A stretch of 45,639 bases of DNA from Saksenaea vasiformis B4078. Taxonomy: Eukaryota; Mucoromycota; Mucoromycetes; Mucorales; Saksenaeaceae. Shown one piece after another: positions 8,854-21,981 of the stretch (positions are counted from its first letter, which is position 1; each line of letters begins with the position of its first letter). The stretch is from NCBI GenBank assembly GCA_000697055.1, contig JNDT01002404.1, positions 1 through 45,639 of the forward strand, in the 5' to 3' direction. The notes below the pieces were generated by a model. It was given only the letters and a program-made list of their open reading frames with translations, searched no databases and was not told the DNA's origin. Both the position numbers and the translations under genes were made by a program.

Positions 8854-9912
8854 GAAGTTCAAGAAACGGTCATAGCTGAGTTTTCAAATGGAACAAGCAT
8901 AATTATTTGTTACTATCATCGATCAAATAGAAACTCAACGATGCTTGAATAACACAAGAGTCATGCTTGTCTGCTAACGTGACAATTCATCTTGACGTCG
9001 GTTTTGTTCTGAATTACCCCATATATGGATTCATGTAAACCGTCAAAGGTCTACAAATCTGGAAGGGGTGACATCAAATGACAGTGTGATAAGCGATGGT
9101 TACATGACCATCGAGTTACTTGCAAAAGGTACAAATAATGCAAGATGGTTTATGCAATGCACATTGTAGGATTACATAATGAAATAATAGTTAACAATTG
9201 TTGACAGGCAGTTAGTTTAGAGATAACAAGAAAATGTTGAAGAAAAACAAGGGGAATACATTGGGCGCCAAACGACATAACTCTTCTAAGTAAGGAGAAG
9301 TGTAAAGTTGAGAATGTTTTATAAACCCTAAAGAAAGGGAGAAACAATGGCATAATCTATCTATGATTCCAAACAAATCTACACATAGACATCAAGTAAT
9401 ATAAATGAATTAGATTGGTAGATTTGTAAACTATACAGCTAAAATGATAATAGTGCTATTCAGATAAATACTCTATAAAATACTATACTTTACAGTTGTC
9501 TCCTCGTTTCAGGAGACAGTAAGAAAAAAGCGAAAAAGAAACAGCGACAAATACAGAAACTCAAGCTTGAACCAAATAAAGAAATTCTCGTCCTGATTTT
9601 TTTTTTCTTCTGCGCGTGGTATTCTCTCCTTGTTTCTCTCTTCTTTTCTCTCTCTCTCTCTCTTTCTTTCTTTCTCTTCTTTTCTTTCTCTTCTTTCTCT
9701 CTTTTATTCTTCCATTTTCTACTTACTTCTTCTGCTTCTTCCTGCTTCTCCTCTTCTTTCTTCTTGTTAGTATACATAACACAGTCGCTTTGTTTCGTTG
9801 CCTGTGGTACCTCATTACTTTATGGCTTAGGTCGTTCTTTACTAACAACAAGCAAACAACTTCATTGTCAGGGCCCTTCTTATAATCGCTCTATGCTTTT
9901 CATCTTGAAGGA
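8854..9912. promoter_or_regulatory. Divergent intergenic region between STN1 and the spectraplakin-like gene
   Basis: No coding region is seen in this roughly 1-kb stretch. It is A/T-rich to about 9480 and then holds a long C/T-rich tract (about 9600-9770) immediately upstream of the 9913 start. Such pyrimidine tracts are common near transcription starts in filamentous fungi. Both flanking genes probably draw their promoters from here. Confidence 0.55.
9613..9768 (+). repeat. C/T-rich low-complexity tract
   Basis: A run of almost only C and T on the plus strand, including a (CT)n stretch near 9646-9662. It lies in the probable 5' UTR or core promoter of the gene starting at 9913. Confidence 0.8.
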
Positions 9913-12900
9913 ATGAGCACGTCATCGTCAAACGTACCCTCCCCATCGACGTCAAGCCGATTTAAAGCAACTGCTCTCGGCTCGACTGTGGGTCGATCGG
10001 GTTCTAACTGGTCACTTTTTCGAGAAGCATTGACACCTTCCACTTCTACCACAAGAAAAACAAACTTCAACAAAGGTCATAACGATGTAGGAGAAGATCT
10101 CGTGCGTAATATCAGTTCGGATTATCAGGAAATCCAGAAACGCACATTGACCAAATGGATTAATGTCCAACTCAGTACAGTCGACGATCGCATTAACAAC
10201 ATTGAGACAGACCTAAGGGATGGAAGACGTCTTTTGAAACTTCTTTCAATTGTTTCTAAAGAACCAGTACCGAAACCCGAGAAAGGGAATACACGTATCC
10301 ATCAAATCACAAACATTGCCCAGGCAGTAAAGTTCCTTGAAAAACAACTCGGTTCGGACGCATTATCTGATATTGGAAATGAGGACATTGTTGACGGCAA
10401 TCTGAAGAAAACTCTGGCTCTTACTTTCTTCATCATGTTGAAATATCAGATTCAACTCATTTTAACAGAGGAAGATGAGGAGTTTCTAAAATCGATGGAG
10501 GTAACTAACTGTCCTATAAATATCCCACATAACTAAATTCAAACTGTTCAGAATCATCAATTCAATGACATATATCAAAAAAGTAATACCCTACAAAGTG
10601 ACAATTTTCTCAGCATACCGTCACAGCATGGAGAACCTGCCACTCCTCTACCGACTTTGTCTGCTACTCTTTCCAATCGGCGAAAACGTAGCAACTCAAC
10701 AGCATCTGATAAAGGGGGGAAAAGTTCATCGGAAGCCAAACTGGCCCTTCTTTACTGGGTTCGTCTACAGTTAGAAGATTACGTTGCAAGGCACATCATC
10801 TCACCTGTGCAGGATTTTTCTCATTCTTGGCGAAATGGTTTGGCGTTTTGTCTTCTCATCCATAAACACGATCCTGCATTGATACCCGATCTGTTCGCTA
10901 CACATATGCAAGGGAACATGTCAGAAAGGGAAACATGGCATAAACTATTGGTCATGGCCTTTGACTTAGCTGCAGACCATATGAACATTCCTAGATACCT
11001 TGAACCGGAGGATCTCACCGACGTTGATTACCCACACGAACCAAGCATCATGTTGTATATCAGCGAGTACTACAAGGTGATGTCAAAAACTCAGAAAGAA
11101 GAATCTATCGAAGAAAAGAAGGGCAAAGCAAGCAAACGAAAAGCAGATGTTGCGATAATAGCAGGGGAAGAAGAAGTGACAAATCAAGAAGATGCATCCT
11201 CCGTTGACGATGCGCCTGCGGCCGATGGAGACACAGACTCATCAAAAACCACCCCAGAAATGATCGTCTCTCCGCCAGCGGATGCCCCAGAGACGCCAAA
11301 ACCGACGCCGCCGCAGAGTAATAAATCACCATCCTTCCAGCTCATGGATTCACCATCAGAAACAACACAAACATTGACAGCATTATCAGAAAACATTGAT
11401 GAATTACCCAAAAACATGCATCCAACATTAGACCAGTTCATTGCCGCGTGTGATGGAATAGCTACTTTTCTGCGGAACAGTCATCGCGCCGTCAACGCGA
11501 TACCAATAGAATTAACTACAGCAGAGATCGTTTCTGAATTTCTCTCGACAACCTCTGCCATTGAGGAACAACTCGCAAAGGAAGCAAAAAACTTGGACAC
11601 AGCGAAAGAAACAAGGGATCGTTTGATGGAAGACTCTCGTACCTTAACCGATACACAAAAAGCACGTGTCATGTGGGTGTACGACGCGCTGCAAGTCAAG
11701 TGGAACGAATTTGCGGAACTTTTCGCTGCGAAGCAACGTGAACTACGGATCCATGGGTTACATATGGACGAAGATGAGAAAGGTGCAGCGTACTTCCGCC
11801 AGGAGGCCGCCATTGTCGAAGGAGAAATTGACACATTGCAACGGTCTCTGGGAGACATACAACCAAAAAGTACCAACGAACACGACGTTACATACACGAT
11901 GCATCCGCTGGACGGGTCGCAGATGATTGCAGAAGAGTTTGAGACATCCCTAAAGCATGTTACTACGCTCATTGATGCATTTAATTCGACAACCTGGAAG
12001 GCTTTTGGAGAATATGTCGATAGACTTGTGCCAGGAGTGGCTTTCCTCGTATCTGCTCGGAACGAGGCTGTACAACAGAAATACAAATCCCTTAATAATG
12101 CGCTGATACAGACAAAGCGGGACAAGAACGAATTCAGTCGGGGCGTGCTGTTTGCCACCATAACAAAGGCAATGACAGATGAATTGGAAATTGTACAGAA
12201 AATGATGGATGATACAAAATCTGCCATTACCAACGACGCCATCCAAAATCTGGAAGAAAGAGTAAACTTTGTACGATCCACCATCTACGCCGTTCGCGAG
12301 GAATATGTTGGTTTACTTACAATCAGTGAGGAAGAAGAAGAACCTGATCGGAATGCCTTTTACCAACGATTCATTGAGCATCTAAATGATGTGGAAACCA
12401 AGTATGAAACAGTACGCGATTGGGTCGATCAAGTCCGCGTGTGGTTTGTCGAAGCAGAGCGCATTAGGAAATGGATTGGCGAACATATCGATGTGATTGA
12501 ACAGAGAAACGAGGCGCATCCACTCGATCCACTAAGCGCGGAATTATCCGTGACGGACGAAGATGCATTTCGATTACATGAAGAACACGAAAAACTCAAA
12601 CTCGAAATCGAACGCTTTGATGGAGACGACATGACTCGACTGCGATCCCACGTGAAAACCTTAACTGTCGCCGAACGGGACAGAGAACTCAGTCCAGCCG
12701 ATACATCGACCATCGAAATTACGCTCACGACGTTGAACATGCTTAACCATCTTACTGTTCTTTTGCGAAAACGGTCTCTTGCACTCGACACGCTTGTTCT
12801 TCGTGTTAAATGGGAGGATTTGTTTGGAAAAGCTGTCCAATGGGTTGCTCGTATGGATGGCGAACTGGACCGTTTCTTAAGGGAAAAGGCTCGATGGTCG

Positions 12901-15900
12901 GAACAAGAGGGAGATTATGGCGAGCATGGAAAGTTTGAAAGATACATTGAGGATATTATTCGAACACTGGTCAAGATAGAACAAGCAATTGCCGATTTCG
13001 ACCAAGGCGACTATACAAACGTTCTTGACGCTTATCAAGAAACAGAAGATATGAACGGAGAACCGCTACCTGACTACCTGGAAAGGCGCCAAACAGGCTT
13101 CGAGAGGGCATTCGAGGATTTAATGAAGCGTAGCAGCTTTGTCCGCAGCGTCGTTGAACAGCTACTTGCAGTCACTGGTTATGTATCACAATTTAAGGAG
13201 CTTCGTGATGAAGGAGAACAGTTACGCGATATGATGCTGGCTGCCGCCAAGAGCTATGGTCCATTCGATGAGGAAGAGGTTTACTTGGAACGCGTCCAGA
13301 GGTTTAAAGAAGAATGCGCTACGTTGATCACCAATGTGGAAACTCGTATCCCCTTCCCAGAAGCACCAAGGATGTCCACTGCCATCGGTGCTTCAGACGC
13401 ACATGATACAGAAATCACAAATGAAGCCATTCGAAGCACGATGAGCGCCTATAGCATGAAGCTTGCTCTTATTGCGGAGGGACTCGATCAGCTTTTAACG
13501 TCACGCAGCAACATGGCCATGCTACAAACACGCTCTAGCTCTGCCTACGACGAGATGGTTCGCATGACCAACTGGATGGACGAACGCATACGTTCGCTCA
13601 GTAAGTCTCGTTTCGATATCTATGCGGACAATGCACAGACGGTCATGGACGAAGAAGAAGTATTACGTCTTGAAAAAGAACGGGATGGAATTGCCACACG
13701 TCTCAGTCAGATTGAAGACGATGATATGATCAAGCTGCTCGAAGAAATTAAAAATCTGGAAAATGATATTGGCGTGTCCAACGCTGAGTCTGTGAATCGT
13801 AATGCACTTGTCAGTGGCGTTCAGAATCTTGAACGAAGCCATGAACAGTTGAAAAATCTCCTTGCAAGCCAATCGAAAGAACTGGATATCATGAAGAAGC
13901 GTGTTTCATGGGAATCACAATGGGCCAAGACGAATCAATGGATTGTTACTATTGCGCGCAAATTATGGGATTTCAACATTAAAAAGGCACGCTATGATCC
14001 AGCCAAAGATAATGTTGATAAACCGTCCTATGGAAACGACAACGAAAACACGCAAGCTCTTCAATTCCTCCAGGAACGCACTGCTGAGATCACTGATCGC
14101 CAGATGAATGCAATCAACGAACTGTACGCTGAGCTTGCAGAGGGCTATGCAGATTTGGCGCAAGATAGGAATGCTGAGCCAGTGCCCAATTGTATTGCAT
14201 CCAAGCAGTCTGAGATGAAGCAAAAATGTGACGAATTGAACCACTTGACGACCTACGCTTCGGATCTCATGACACAACGATCGACTGTAACAGAGTTTCT
14301 TTTACGTGTACAAGATGCGCAGCATGAGGGCGAGAAAATTCGTGATGGTCTGACGAAGTTTATGCGACGTATCATGGAACATGACACGCATAGTTTTGAT
14401 ACGAGGACGACATCGTTTAAAGAAGAAATCCAGAAAATTACGGATGAATGCGTAAAAATCATACCATATCCTGAGTTCTCAGGCGTATTCCTGCGACATC
14501 TCCAGTCAACCGAAACAGACGAATCAAATGCGCGTATCAAGGATCAAATCAAGGCCTTAGTTGACCGTAAAATGGAGGAACTTCGGGAACTGGAGAAGAC
14601 AATCGATCTCCTGCTTGATGACTCTCGAGAAGCAGACCGCATGAAGACCCTTGTCAATCAGTACGACACAGAGGCTGGTCAACTTCGTCAATGGATTGAG
14701 GATCATATCCAGCAATTGAAGCGACAGCATATCGACGTTGCAGCGGAATACCTTGCCGACACTTCCGATGACCACATAGCTACTCTGCAACGAGAGCAGT
14801 CGGATCTCTTCTTAAAAGTACAGGAGTTCGAAGGAAAACAAGTCAAACTATTACACGATAACGTCGCTCAACTCGTGGAAAACTCGATGCAGAAAAAGAG
14901 CAATCGATCGGTTGACGTTTCGGTGGCTGCAAGGAGCCTCGGTGAGACCATGGCGCATTTGGCTCAGCTGAAGCAAGGGCTGTCTGATCAGTCAGTTACG
15001 CTTGAGGCAGCGATGAAGCGTATGGTTTGGGAGAAGAAACTCCAAGACGGTATCGCTCATTTGGAAGGTATGAACGAACGACTCCGTCAGTTCAACTCGA
15101 AAAAGAACAAGTGGATTGCGCAGGATGATTTGTCAGAAAACCATATGCAAGTCTTGGAACGCGAATTAGACGAACTCAACCAGGAAAAAGATCTCTTTGT
15201 GGACGAAATGATGCCAGAGATCCAACACTGTTACGAAGAATTCGTGGACTATTTCCCAAGACTCTCCCGACCCATGGCCACTCCCGATCACTTTGAAGCG
15301 CAGATGGAATCGCTCGGACGTACGTGTACCAGGTTCCAAGAGAATATGATTACGCGATCGAAGGAATTGGACCTGATTAAACAACGTTCTCGCTGGGAAG
15401 ATGCTGTGCATCAAGCACTGGAATGTCTAGCTGAACATGAAACAGCTGTCGAGAAATTCGTTGCAGAAAAAGCCCGATGGCATCCTGATACAAAGGTTAC
15501 AGAGGATGACGAACAGCTACTACGAAGTGCGTGGGCAGAGCTCAAGGCGAACTACGAGCATTTTCAGGAGGATAGAACCACGGCTTTACGCGATACATTT
15601 GAAAAACTTCGTGAATCGGCTGCCATGTACAATGCCAGCTTGATGTCCGACGCTTTTCTGAAGCGAATGCAAGACATCGAAAATGCAGAAGATCGCATGA
15701 AAGATTATTTGGATTTTGCCAACGAAGTGGTGACTCAGCGTTGCTTGGTGGCTGCGTTTGTTCTGAGAACCGCACAACTGGAACAATCAGCGGAAATGAT
15801 ACGCGAGGAATTCATTGCAGCCAATGGCGATCCTTCCGTTCATTTTGAACGACTAGAGCGATTCAAGGATGGCGTCAACGATGTCCGACATCATCTTGCG

Positions 15901-18900
15901 GCAAGCATCCCCTATCCAATACGCTCAGAGGACACGACACAACTACGTTTGGAAGATGAGACGATGAATAACGTTATTCGCGACGCAATTGAGACCAAAA
16001 ATGTCCGCTTGCAGGAACTGTCGTCGAGCCTTCAGCTTTTACTTGAATCAAAGGAACGTGTTTCTCGTCGCAGAATGTCACTGCATTCATTCAAGAAGCA
16101 GGCACAAGTATGCGAAGCATGGATTTCATCGCGTCAGGAGCTTCTTCGCAACAGCATTAAAGTACTGGACACCACAACCGATCTAGACATTGCTCAGTTG
16201 AAGGAAGCTGTGAGTGCAGCCAACAGCATTGAAACCGCTATGAAAGCGCAGGACAACGTGTATACGGTGTTAAAGACAGCTTACGACAAATGTGTTTCAG
16301 CGTTTGCTGACAAGGTTCCAGAAGAAGAGGATGACGAAGAACTTGCCAAGGAATTGCAGCAAACTCTTCCTGTGCAGGAAGAACTTACGACAGCTTGGCA
16401 TGCGCTTTTGAGCGAAGCAACGAAGACGACAAAGATGATGACGGCGGTCTTGATCCCTGTCGAAATCTCCGAACGTATTAAGAAACTACTTGGTGCTGTC
16501 CGCGAGTTGCACAGCCAGATTGAACAGGCCGATCGAGCAACGGTAAGCGACGATGAGATATCGTTGTGGCAGAAACGGGTGGATTCGCTGGAAACAAAAG
16601 ACTACAACAATCTTCATGCAAAAATTGCCGATCCAAACCTTGCTTTGAGCTCAGAAATGACAGAGCATGCCAAGTCTCAACTTGATCTCGTTGCCGATAT
16701 TGTGTTGACTATACGCAGGGATTTGACCCATCTGTATGATGTTGTCAACTTAAATAGACTACGAAAGACCTATGCTGAAAACGCCGCTATTTTGAAGAGC
16801 AAGCTTGAAAAAGAGCTTCTTGCATTGACAGCGATTCAGAAAGAATTCAAGGTGATTGTTGTTAATGATCGAATAACCCAGCATCAGTCGTTAGTGTCTG
16901 CCCACAAAAAGTCAAAAGACCGCATGAACGATTGCAAGGAGGCGTTTGACGACTTATGCGCCTACTACAACCTTATCCTGGCACAAGATCGTGCTACTGA
17001 CGTCGAGACCACTCAGAAAGAATCCACGCATCAATGGGAAACTGTACAGATGGCGTCTACTTCCCTTTCTTCCCTTGTCTCTTGTACGTCCAAATGGCTA
17101 GAATGCTACGATAAACTGGAACAATTGCAACATACCCTCGATGAAGCGAAAGAGTGTCTGGAATCACTTCAGAACATGCCTGCCAATATGGTCACAGAAA
17201 CGCTGAAGAACGTGGAAGTGAAACTGAACGCGACAGCGAAGGTTTTGTCTGAATTAGAGACCACGACTGCCCATTCTGAGGACGCAGACAATGCTGCACA
17301 ATTTAGTCAACACCATGCGCAGGTTGTCGACCAACTACAGCAGCTCCGAAAGTCACTAGAAGAGCATCAGTTGAACTGGAAACGATCGTCCTTGAGCGAT
17401 GCATACCAGCAGTGCACCAGTCGTCTGCGCCAACTATGCGAAGAGAAGCTTGGCATGGTACGGAGTGTGGGCGCAGCGAATACAGACGTAGTGGCAAAAG
17501 AGTTGCACACTATCCGCGCCGTTGTCAAATCCAGTAGTGTGGCTTTGGCCGAAGCACAGACGTCGTATGCAGCGTACAAAGATGAAATGGAAGGAACCGT
17601 CCAAGAGCAAGGAAAGGTCTTAGTCGAGGAACTCGGCTATCCCGCAGACGAAATCGAGAAGACGCATCGACTCTTAACGAGCCTTATTGACGAGCTGAGC
17701 CGAGCTATCATTGGCGAAAAAGCTTGTGTGGATGCACTCAAGGAGATGACGAAGCATGCCCAAATGGGTTCAAGTGTCACAGATGCTTTGGGCGACTTCG
17801 AGCGTGTGCTCTCGGAGCAGTCTCATGGCAAAGCGATCACACTTGATTTAACGGAGATCGACCGTCGATGCGAATCATTGGAAGACTCTGTCACGAGCTT
17901 CTCCAAATTTGGATCAGAAGTGAAAAATAATGTCGATGATCTCATTGGCGATGAACGCAAGCAACTTGTTGCCAAGTCTGTGGATCAACGTTACGAAGCG
18001 GTGCATGCTCGATGGGTTGAGTTACAAGCCTCGGCTGACAAGCTACGGGCGCATATTGAAGAAAACGAAAAATGGCGTCAGGCGGATGCTAAATTGTCGG
18101 AAGCAATTCGATATGTTGGTGACATGAAAGAGCGAGTGAATGCACTTCAGGTAGCCGGCAAGAGCATGTCTGTTGAGGAGCAGGAACTCGGCGAACTGCA
18201 GGAGGAGGTCAATACGACACTGGGTAAGAAGACTAAGGAGGTGGATGCGTTGATAGACGCTGTTATGGACAAGGACGGTTCGTTGAAGCAAAAGCGAGAG
18301 CGTCTGGCGGATGCTATTGTTGATCTACGCCGATTGATGCATACCAAGCAAAAAGAGTCCTCCGAAGAGGGCAATGTGAACGAGTTCATGACTATTATTA
18401 ACAAAATCAACGAAGAGGTTGCTCAGCTCATGGTGGCTGTCGATAATACAGCACCTCGACATGCCGCTATGGTTAACAACAAATACAGCAAGGCCGATTT
18501 GCAAGGGTTGATTAAATCATTAGTGGCGTCATACAAACAGCATGGATCCAAAGTGTCCAGTCTCATCACACAAGCCAAGGCAGAGTCTAAGAAACAATAC
18601 CTGGATGACAATGAACTTGTGTCGCAAAAGCTTGCTGAAACGATCAATCAGTGGATCAAGGCCAAGGCGGCTGCGGCAGCGCGAGAGCGCGAATTACAGG
18701 ACCTTGTTAATGATCTCAATCACGAATTTTTCATGAGATTAGCGAATACGCCAGCAGCAACACCTCTCGCACGTCGCAGAGAATCATCAGCACGGCAAAC
18801 GCCACCTGTGCCTCGACAAGCTCCACGGAAAGTGAACGAGGTGACACGCCGGGTGCAGACACCCGTCTCTGGAACAAACTCTGCTCAACAGAAACCTACC

Positions 18901-19586
18901 TATGTTCCCGATCCTACAAGCAAACTCGATTTGGAACTTGGAAGGATTGTCAACGAGAGTCCCTACAGGGTTAAGGTCAAGATGGTTCCTGGAGAGGTTG
19001 GTAAATATTGGTTTGGTGATGAAAACCCGCGATTGGTCTACTGCCGTATCTTGCCAAGTCAGCTGGTCATGGTACGTGTAGGTGGTGGCTGGGTCGAGCT
19101 GTCCAAGTAAGTACTATCGCCATTGTATGAACCTAAGGCTAACTGTAAATTTGCTTTTGTCGTAACGGCTAAGGTTTTTAAAAGGCAAGTGGAAGAAAAA
19201 AAAAGGAAGGGAGGGAAGGGCAAATAGCTGACTCCGGTTTATCACTAGATCATGGGCTTACTGAAGGTGTCCCTACTTCTCGAACGGAATCCGAATCGTC
19301 TTCACCATCAGCTTATCAAGAATGCTATCTACAAACAGTCCGATCTGTGTCGCCGTCTGGTCGGGTTACGATCCGTGGTGGTGGAGGCAACAGCACTAGT
19401 CTAGCGCCCAGCGGATCGTCGAGCAAGTCCTCCAGCAGTCGGTCGCGATCGCCTGCATCGAGTGGGTATGTCGACGGTGATCGGTTCATCCGTGTAGATC
19501 AGGCTGGAAATCAAGTCTCTGTGAAAATGAAAAAGGCAGAAGAAGGTGCTAAAATGCCTATTATCTCTAAAAAACGATATACCTGA
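9913..19586 (+). CDS. Spectraplakin-like giant cytoskeletal linker: tandem CH, spectrin-like repeats, GAS2; 3,163 aa
   Basis: join(9913..10500, 10552..19106, 19174..19184, 19249..19586). Residues about 57-165 form the first calponin-homology domain (EIQKRTLTKWINVQL, DLRDGRRLLKLL) and about 255-370 the second (ALLYWVRLQLEDYV, DFSHSWRNGLAFCLLIHKHD). Together they make a spectrin-type actin-binding domain. More than 2,500 residues of helical, heptad-rich sequence follow, with recurring spectrin-like words (WE....QWV near residues 948, 1313, 1687 and 1809; IPFP/IPYP near 1128, 1500 and 1981). The C-terminus has a GAS2 domain (YWFGDENPRLVYCRILPS, MVRVGGGWVELSK) that binds microtubules in relatives, then an Arg/Ser/Gly-rich tail. 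This is the architecture of spectraplakins, which link actin to microtubules. No EF-hand pair is evident before GAS2. Intron 2 and the 11-nt exon 3 are described separately. Confidence 0.85.
19107..19248 (+). other. Two introns around an 11-nt microexon in the GAS2 domain; second intron is GC-AG
   Basis: Intron 2 (19107-19173) starts GTAAGT and ends GGCTAAG. The 11-nt exon 19174-19184 encodes FLK plus split codons. Intron 3 (19185-19248) starts GCAAGT, the usual sequence of GC-AG introns, and ends CACTAG. Only this path gives the conserved GAS2 text GGGWVELSKFLKDHG and keeps the frame open to 19586. Reading straight through gives a stop two codons after VELS. Confidence 0.75.
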
Positions 19587-20136
19587 AAAAGGTTTGCTTT
19601 GTATCAATAGTTCCATATTAGAAAAACGCAATAAATGTGTTTTTGTGTCAAATAGTATGTAACGAAATTGCCTGCTAAATATAGACCATTGTGTATTGCC
19701 AACCATATCTTTTCCCGGTCGCGCCATCTATCATCAGTGCGCATTTACCGGGAAAGATGGATGTCCCAAGATCAATCAGCCTATTCATTGCAGGGTGCAT
19801 CCTTTGCCTATCAATTCTCCACGTGTAAAATATCTGTTCTCTCTTGGTGCGCGAAAACTAGTTATTTGCTCGCTCTATCTACATTAGCCAAGAAAGAGGT
19901 ACGCTGGAAGCTCATATAACGAGTGAGAAAAATACTCTTCATCGCACGAAACTAAATCGAATACGCCTTATTTGTCAAGGAGTCATGAAAATGTGTACTT
20001 CCTTGTCCAAAAAGGGTGAGAAACATCTTTTTTATGATTGAAGATCACAGTTCCGATCATATGCTACGAAAGGTTAAAATAATATCATGTTGGAAAACAT
20101 GCTAGATGATCGTTCGCTTTTCTTTCTTTTCCCCAA
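19587..20136. other. Intergenic region with polyadenylation signal
   Basis: The 3' end of the spectraplakin-like gene, with an AATAAA at 19630-19635, 44 nt after the stop. The remainder is promoter-side DNA of the F-box gene. No further gene is seen. Confidence 0.6.
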
Positions 20137-21981
20137 ATGCAAGTATTGTCTTTTGAAATCATTCAGTCGATTGCGACGTTTTTACCAGCAAACGATCAAC
20201 GGTCGTCTCTTTGTGTTTGTCGGGCATGGTATGAGCCGTTTCTTCGTACTTTGTATCGCACTATTCGAATTCACACGCGCCATCAGTTCAAGCTATTCTA
20301 CTACGGTCTCCGGCCATGCAATGGGCTTCTTGTCCGAGAACTCTACCTACTTGATGGTGTAGGCATTACTGCACATGAAATGGAACACCTGGTGGAACAA
20401 TGCCCTCTTTTGGAGACATTTGACTGCTCTGCCGATGGAAGCTGGAAACGTCTTGCGTCGACGACACTTCTCCGCTGGAAACATCTTCGTCGTATCTCGT
20501 CGCTCCATCCTCACTTTGTCGATGCCATTTCGTCTGCGTTTGCCGGCCAATTGACCCATCTCACGCTTCGCGGTAATTATGCCCGGCAAATGCATACTTG
20601 TTCTGCATTACTTCCTTTTTTGGCATCTCTCAGTCAGCTTCAAGCATTAACGATTGGTGACGCGGAGGATACGTGGGCTTGCAGTCCGTTGCCTCTCAGT
20701 TTATCAGAAATCCATCAGCGTTTGCCTTCACTGGGCTATCTCGAGTTGTGGAACATTCTTCTTGGCTCATCCAACGACACCGACGTTGTTCAGGGCGCAG
20801 CCAAGTTGCACACACTTAAGTTAATGAGTCACATGAGCAGTTGGCATTGGTTCGCTTACTTGGCTACAATGTACCCAAGTATGGAGGCATGTATTCTGGA
20901 CCTACGACTAAGTGTAGCCCTTGAACGGTCGATGACGCCAAGAGATTTTCTCGAGATACAGGAAACGTTTTTGACGATGGCTCGTTTCTGCACCAAACTC
21001 ACGACTCTGGAAATCGATGTTTCACCTCGAATGTGGCCAGGTCGACGCTTTTTCACCACACTGCAAACCGTTGGTACACGTCTCAAAGAATATCATGATC
21101 GCCATCAACGTTGGACATCATCAATGCTTGATTCTCTGGTGCTATGTGGCGCATCGACGCTTGTTACAGTACGTCTTGCGTTGTGGAAGGGAATGCACGA
21201 TTTAATGGATGTACTGCGGCCGCTAAGCAAGTGCCGGCAGTTAGCTTCGCTTCACCTCAACTGCGGCAAGGCAGATTTTGTGGTGCGTCATGGTGTTGCA
21301 GTCGATGCTATTCTGGGTCATCTGCCCACGTTGAAACATCTGACGCTTCACATGTGCACTCTTTTTGTTGAACTGGAAGAAAAGAGGAGGAAGAGGAAAG
21401 AAGAGAAGCACCATGGACTTCGAAAGCTTGTTCTAGAGGATGTGCGATTTACAACGGTCGTCCTGGATTATGTGTCACGGTGTTGTGTAGTACTTTGCGA
21501 TTTGCAGTTGGATTACTGCATCAAGTTACGTGATCACACAGAGCAGGAGATCCGCATTGATATGCCTGAACAAACATTCCGATCCATCCGCATAGATCAC
21601 ATGTGCCTCAGTCCCAGGGAAAAAAGGCGGTGCCATGCAGACAGTACGTTACTCGCTTTGACGCAGCTAAAGGGCCGGACGTCAAGACAACAGCAGCAGG
21701 AGACGCGGTGGTACCACATGGGTGATGTGAATAGCAGTACGTTGTACGAATATGACGAGGCGGCGCGGATGTGCGGCTGGCGCTTACAAAGACTAAACCA
21801 ACAGCAAATACAGCTTATTAAAGGTTTCCGGATGACATCGGAACATTGGCACGCTCTTGAAACAACAGTACGCGACGCCTATACGACAAAAAAACAATGG
21901 ACGAAAGATTTGATGTACGGCTATGTCTATATCCGTTGTCGATCGGTTGATAAGTTGACATTCAATAATGTGAGACGGTGA
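20137..21981 (+). CDS. F-box and leucine-rich-repeat protein, 614 aa
   Basis: Single exon. The N-terminal 45 residues are an F-box (LSFEIIQSIATFLPANDQRS, then CVCRAWYEPFLRTLYRTI), which in relatives binds Skp1 within SCF ubiquitin ligases. The rest shows irregular leucine-rich repeats (HLVEQCPLLETFDC, LTHLTLRGNYA, LRKLVLEDVRF, CVVLCDLQLDYC), the usual substrate-recognition region. A Lys/Arg/Glu-rich insert (EEKRRKRKEEKHH) lies near residue 418. The substrate cannot be inferred. F-box-LRR proteins are numerous in Mucoromycota and this one has no closer recognisable subfamily. The start is the first ATG of the frame and directly precedes the F-box. Confidence 0.85.
   Translation: MQVLSFEIIQSIATFLPANDQRSSLCVCRAWYEPFLRTLYRTIRIHTRHQFKLFYYGLRPCNGLLVRELYLLDGVGITAHEMEHLVEQCPLLETFDCSADGSWKRLASTTLLRWKHLRRISSLHPHFVDAISSAFAGQLTHLTLRGNYARQMHTCSALLPFLASLSQLQALTIGDAEDTWACSPLPLSLSEIHQRLPSLGYLELWNILLGSSNDTDVVQGAAKLHTLKLMSHMSSWHWFAYLATMYPSMEACILDLRLSVALERSMTPRDFLEIQETFLTMARFCTKLTTLEIDVSPRMWPGRRFFTTLQTVGTRLKEYHDRHQRWTSSMLDSLVLCGASTLVTVRLALWKGMHDLMDVLRPLSKCRQLASLHLNCGKADFVVRHGVAVDAILGHLPTLKHLTLHMCTLFVELEEKRRKRKEEKHHGLRKLVLEDVRFTTVVLDYVSRCCVVLCDLQLDYCIKLRDHTEQEIRIDMPEQTFRSIRIDHMCLSPREKRRCHADSTLLALTQLKGRTSRQQQQETRWYHMGDVNSSTLYEYDEAARMCGWRLQRLNQQQIQLIKGFRMTSEHWHALETTVRDAYTTKKQWTKDLMYGYVYIRCRSVDKLTFNNVRR

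Noticed and set aside
9490..9777. 95-codon Lys/Glu/Arg-rich minus-strand ORF
   Set aside because: It is the complement of the C/T-rich promoter tract; low complexity produces a long open frame without meaning.
10565..10774. Separate ORF over the start of exon 2 of the spectraplakin-like gene
   Set aside because: A 51-nt intron (10501-10551) joins the two CH domains in frame, which explains the region fully.
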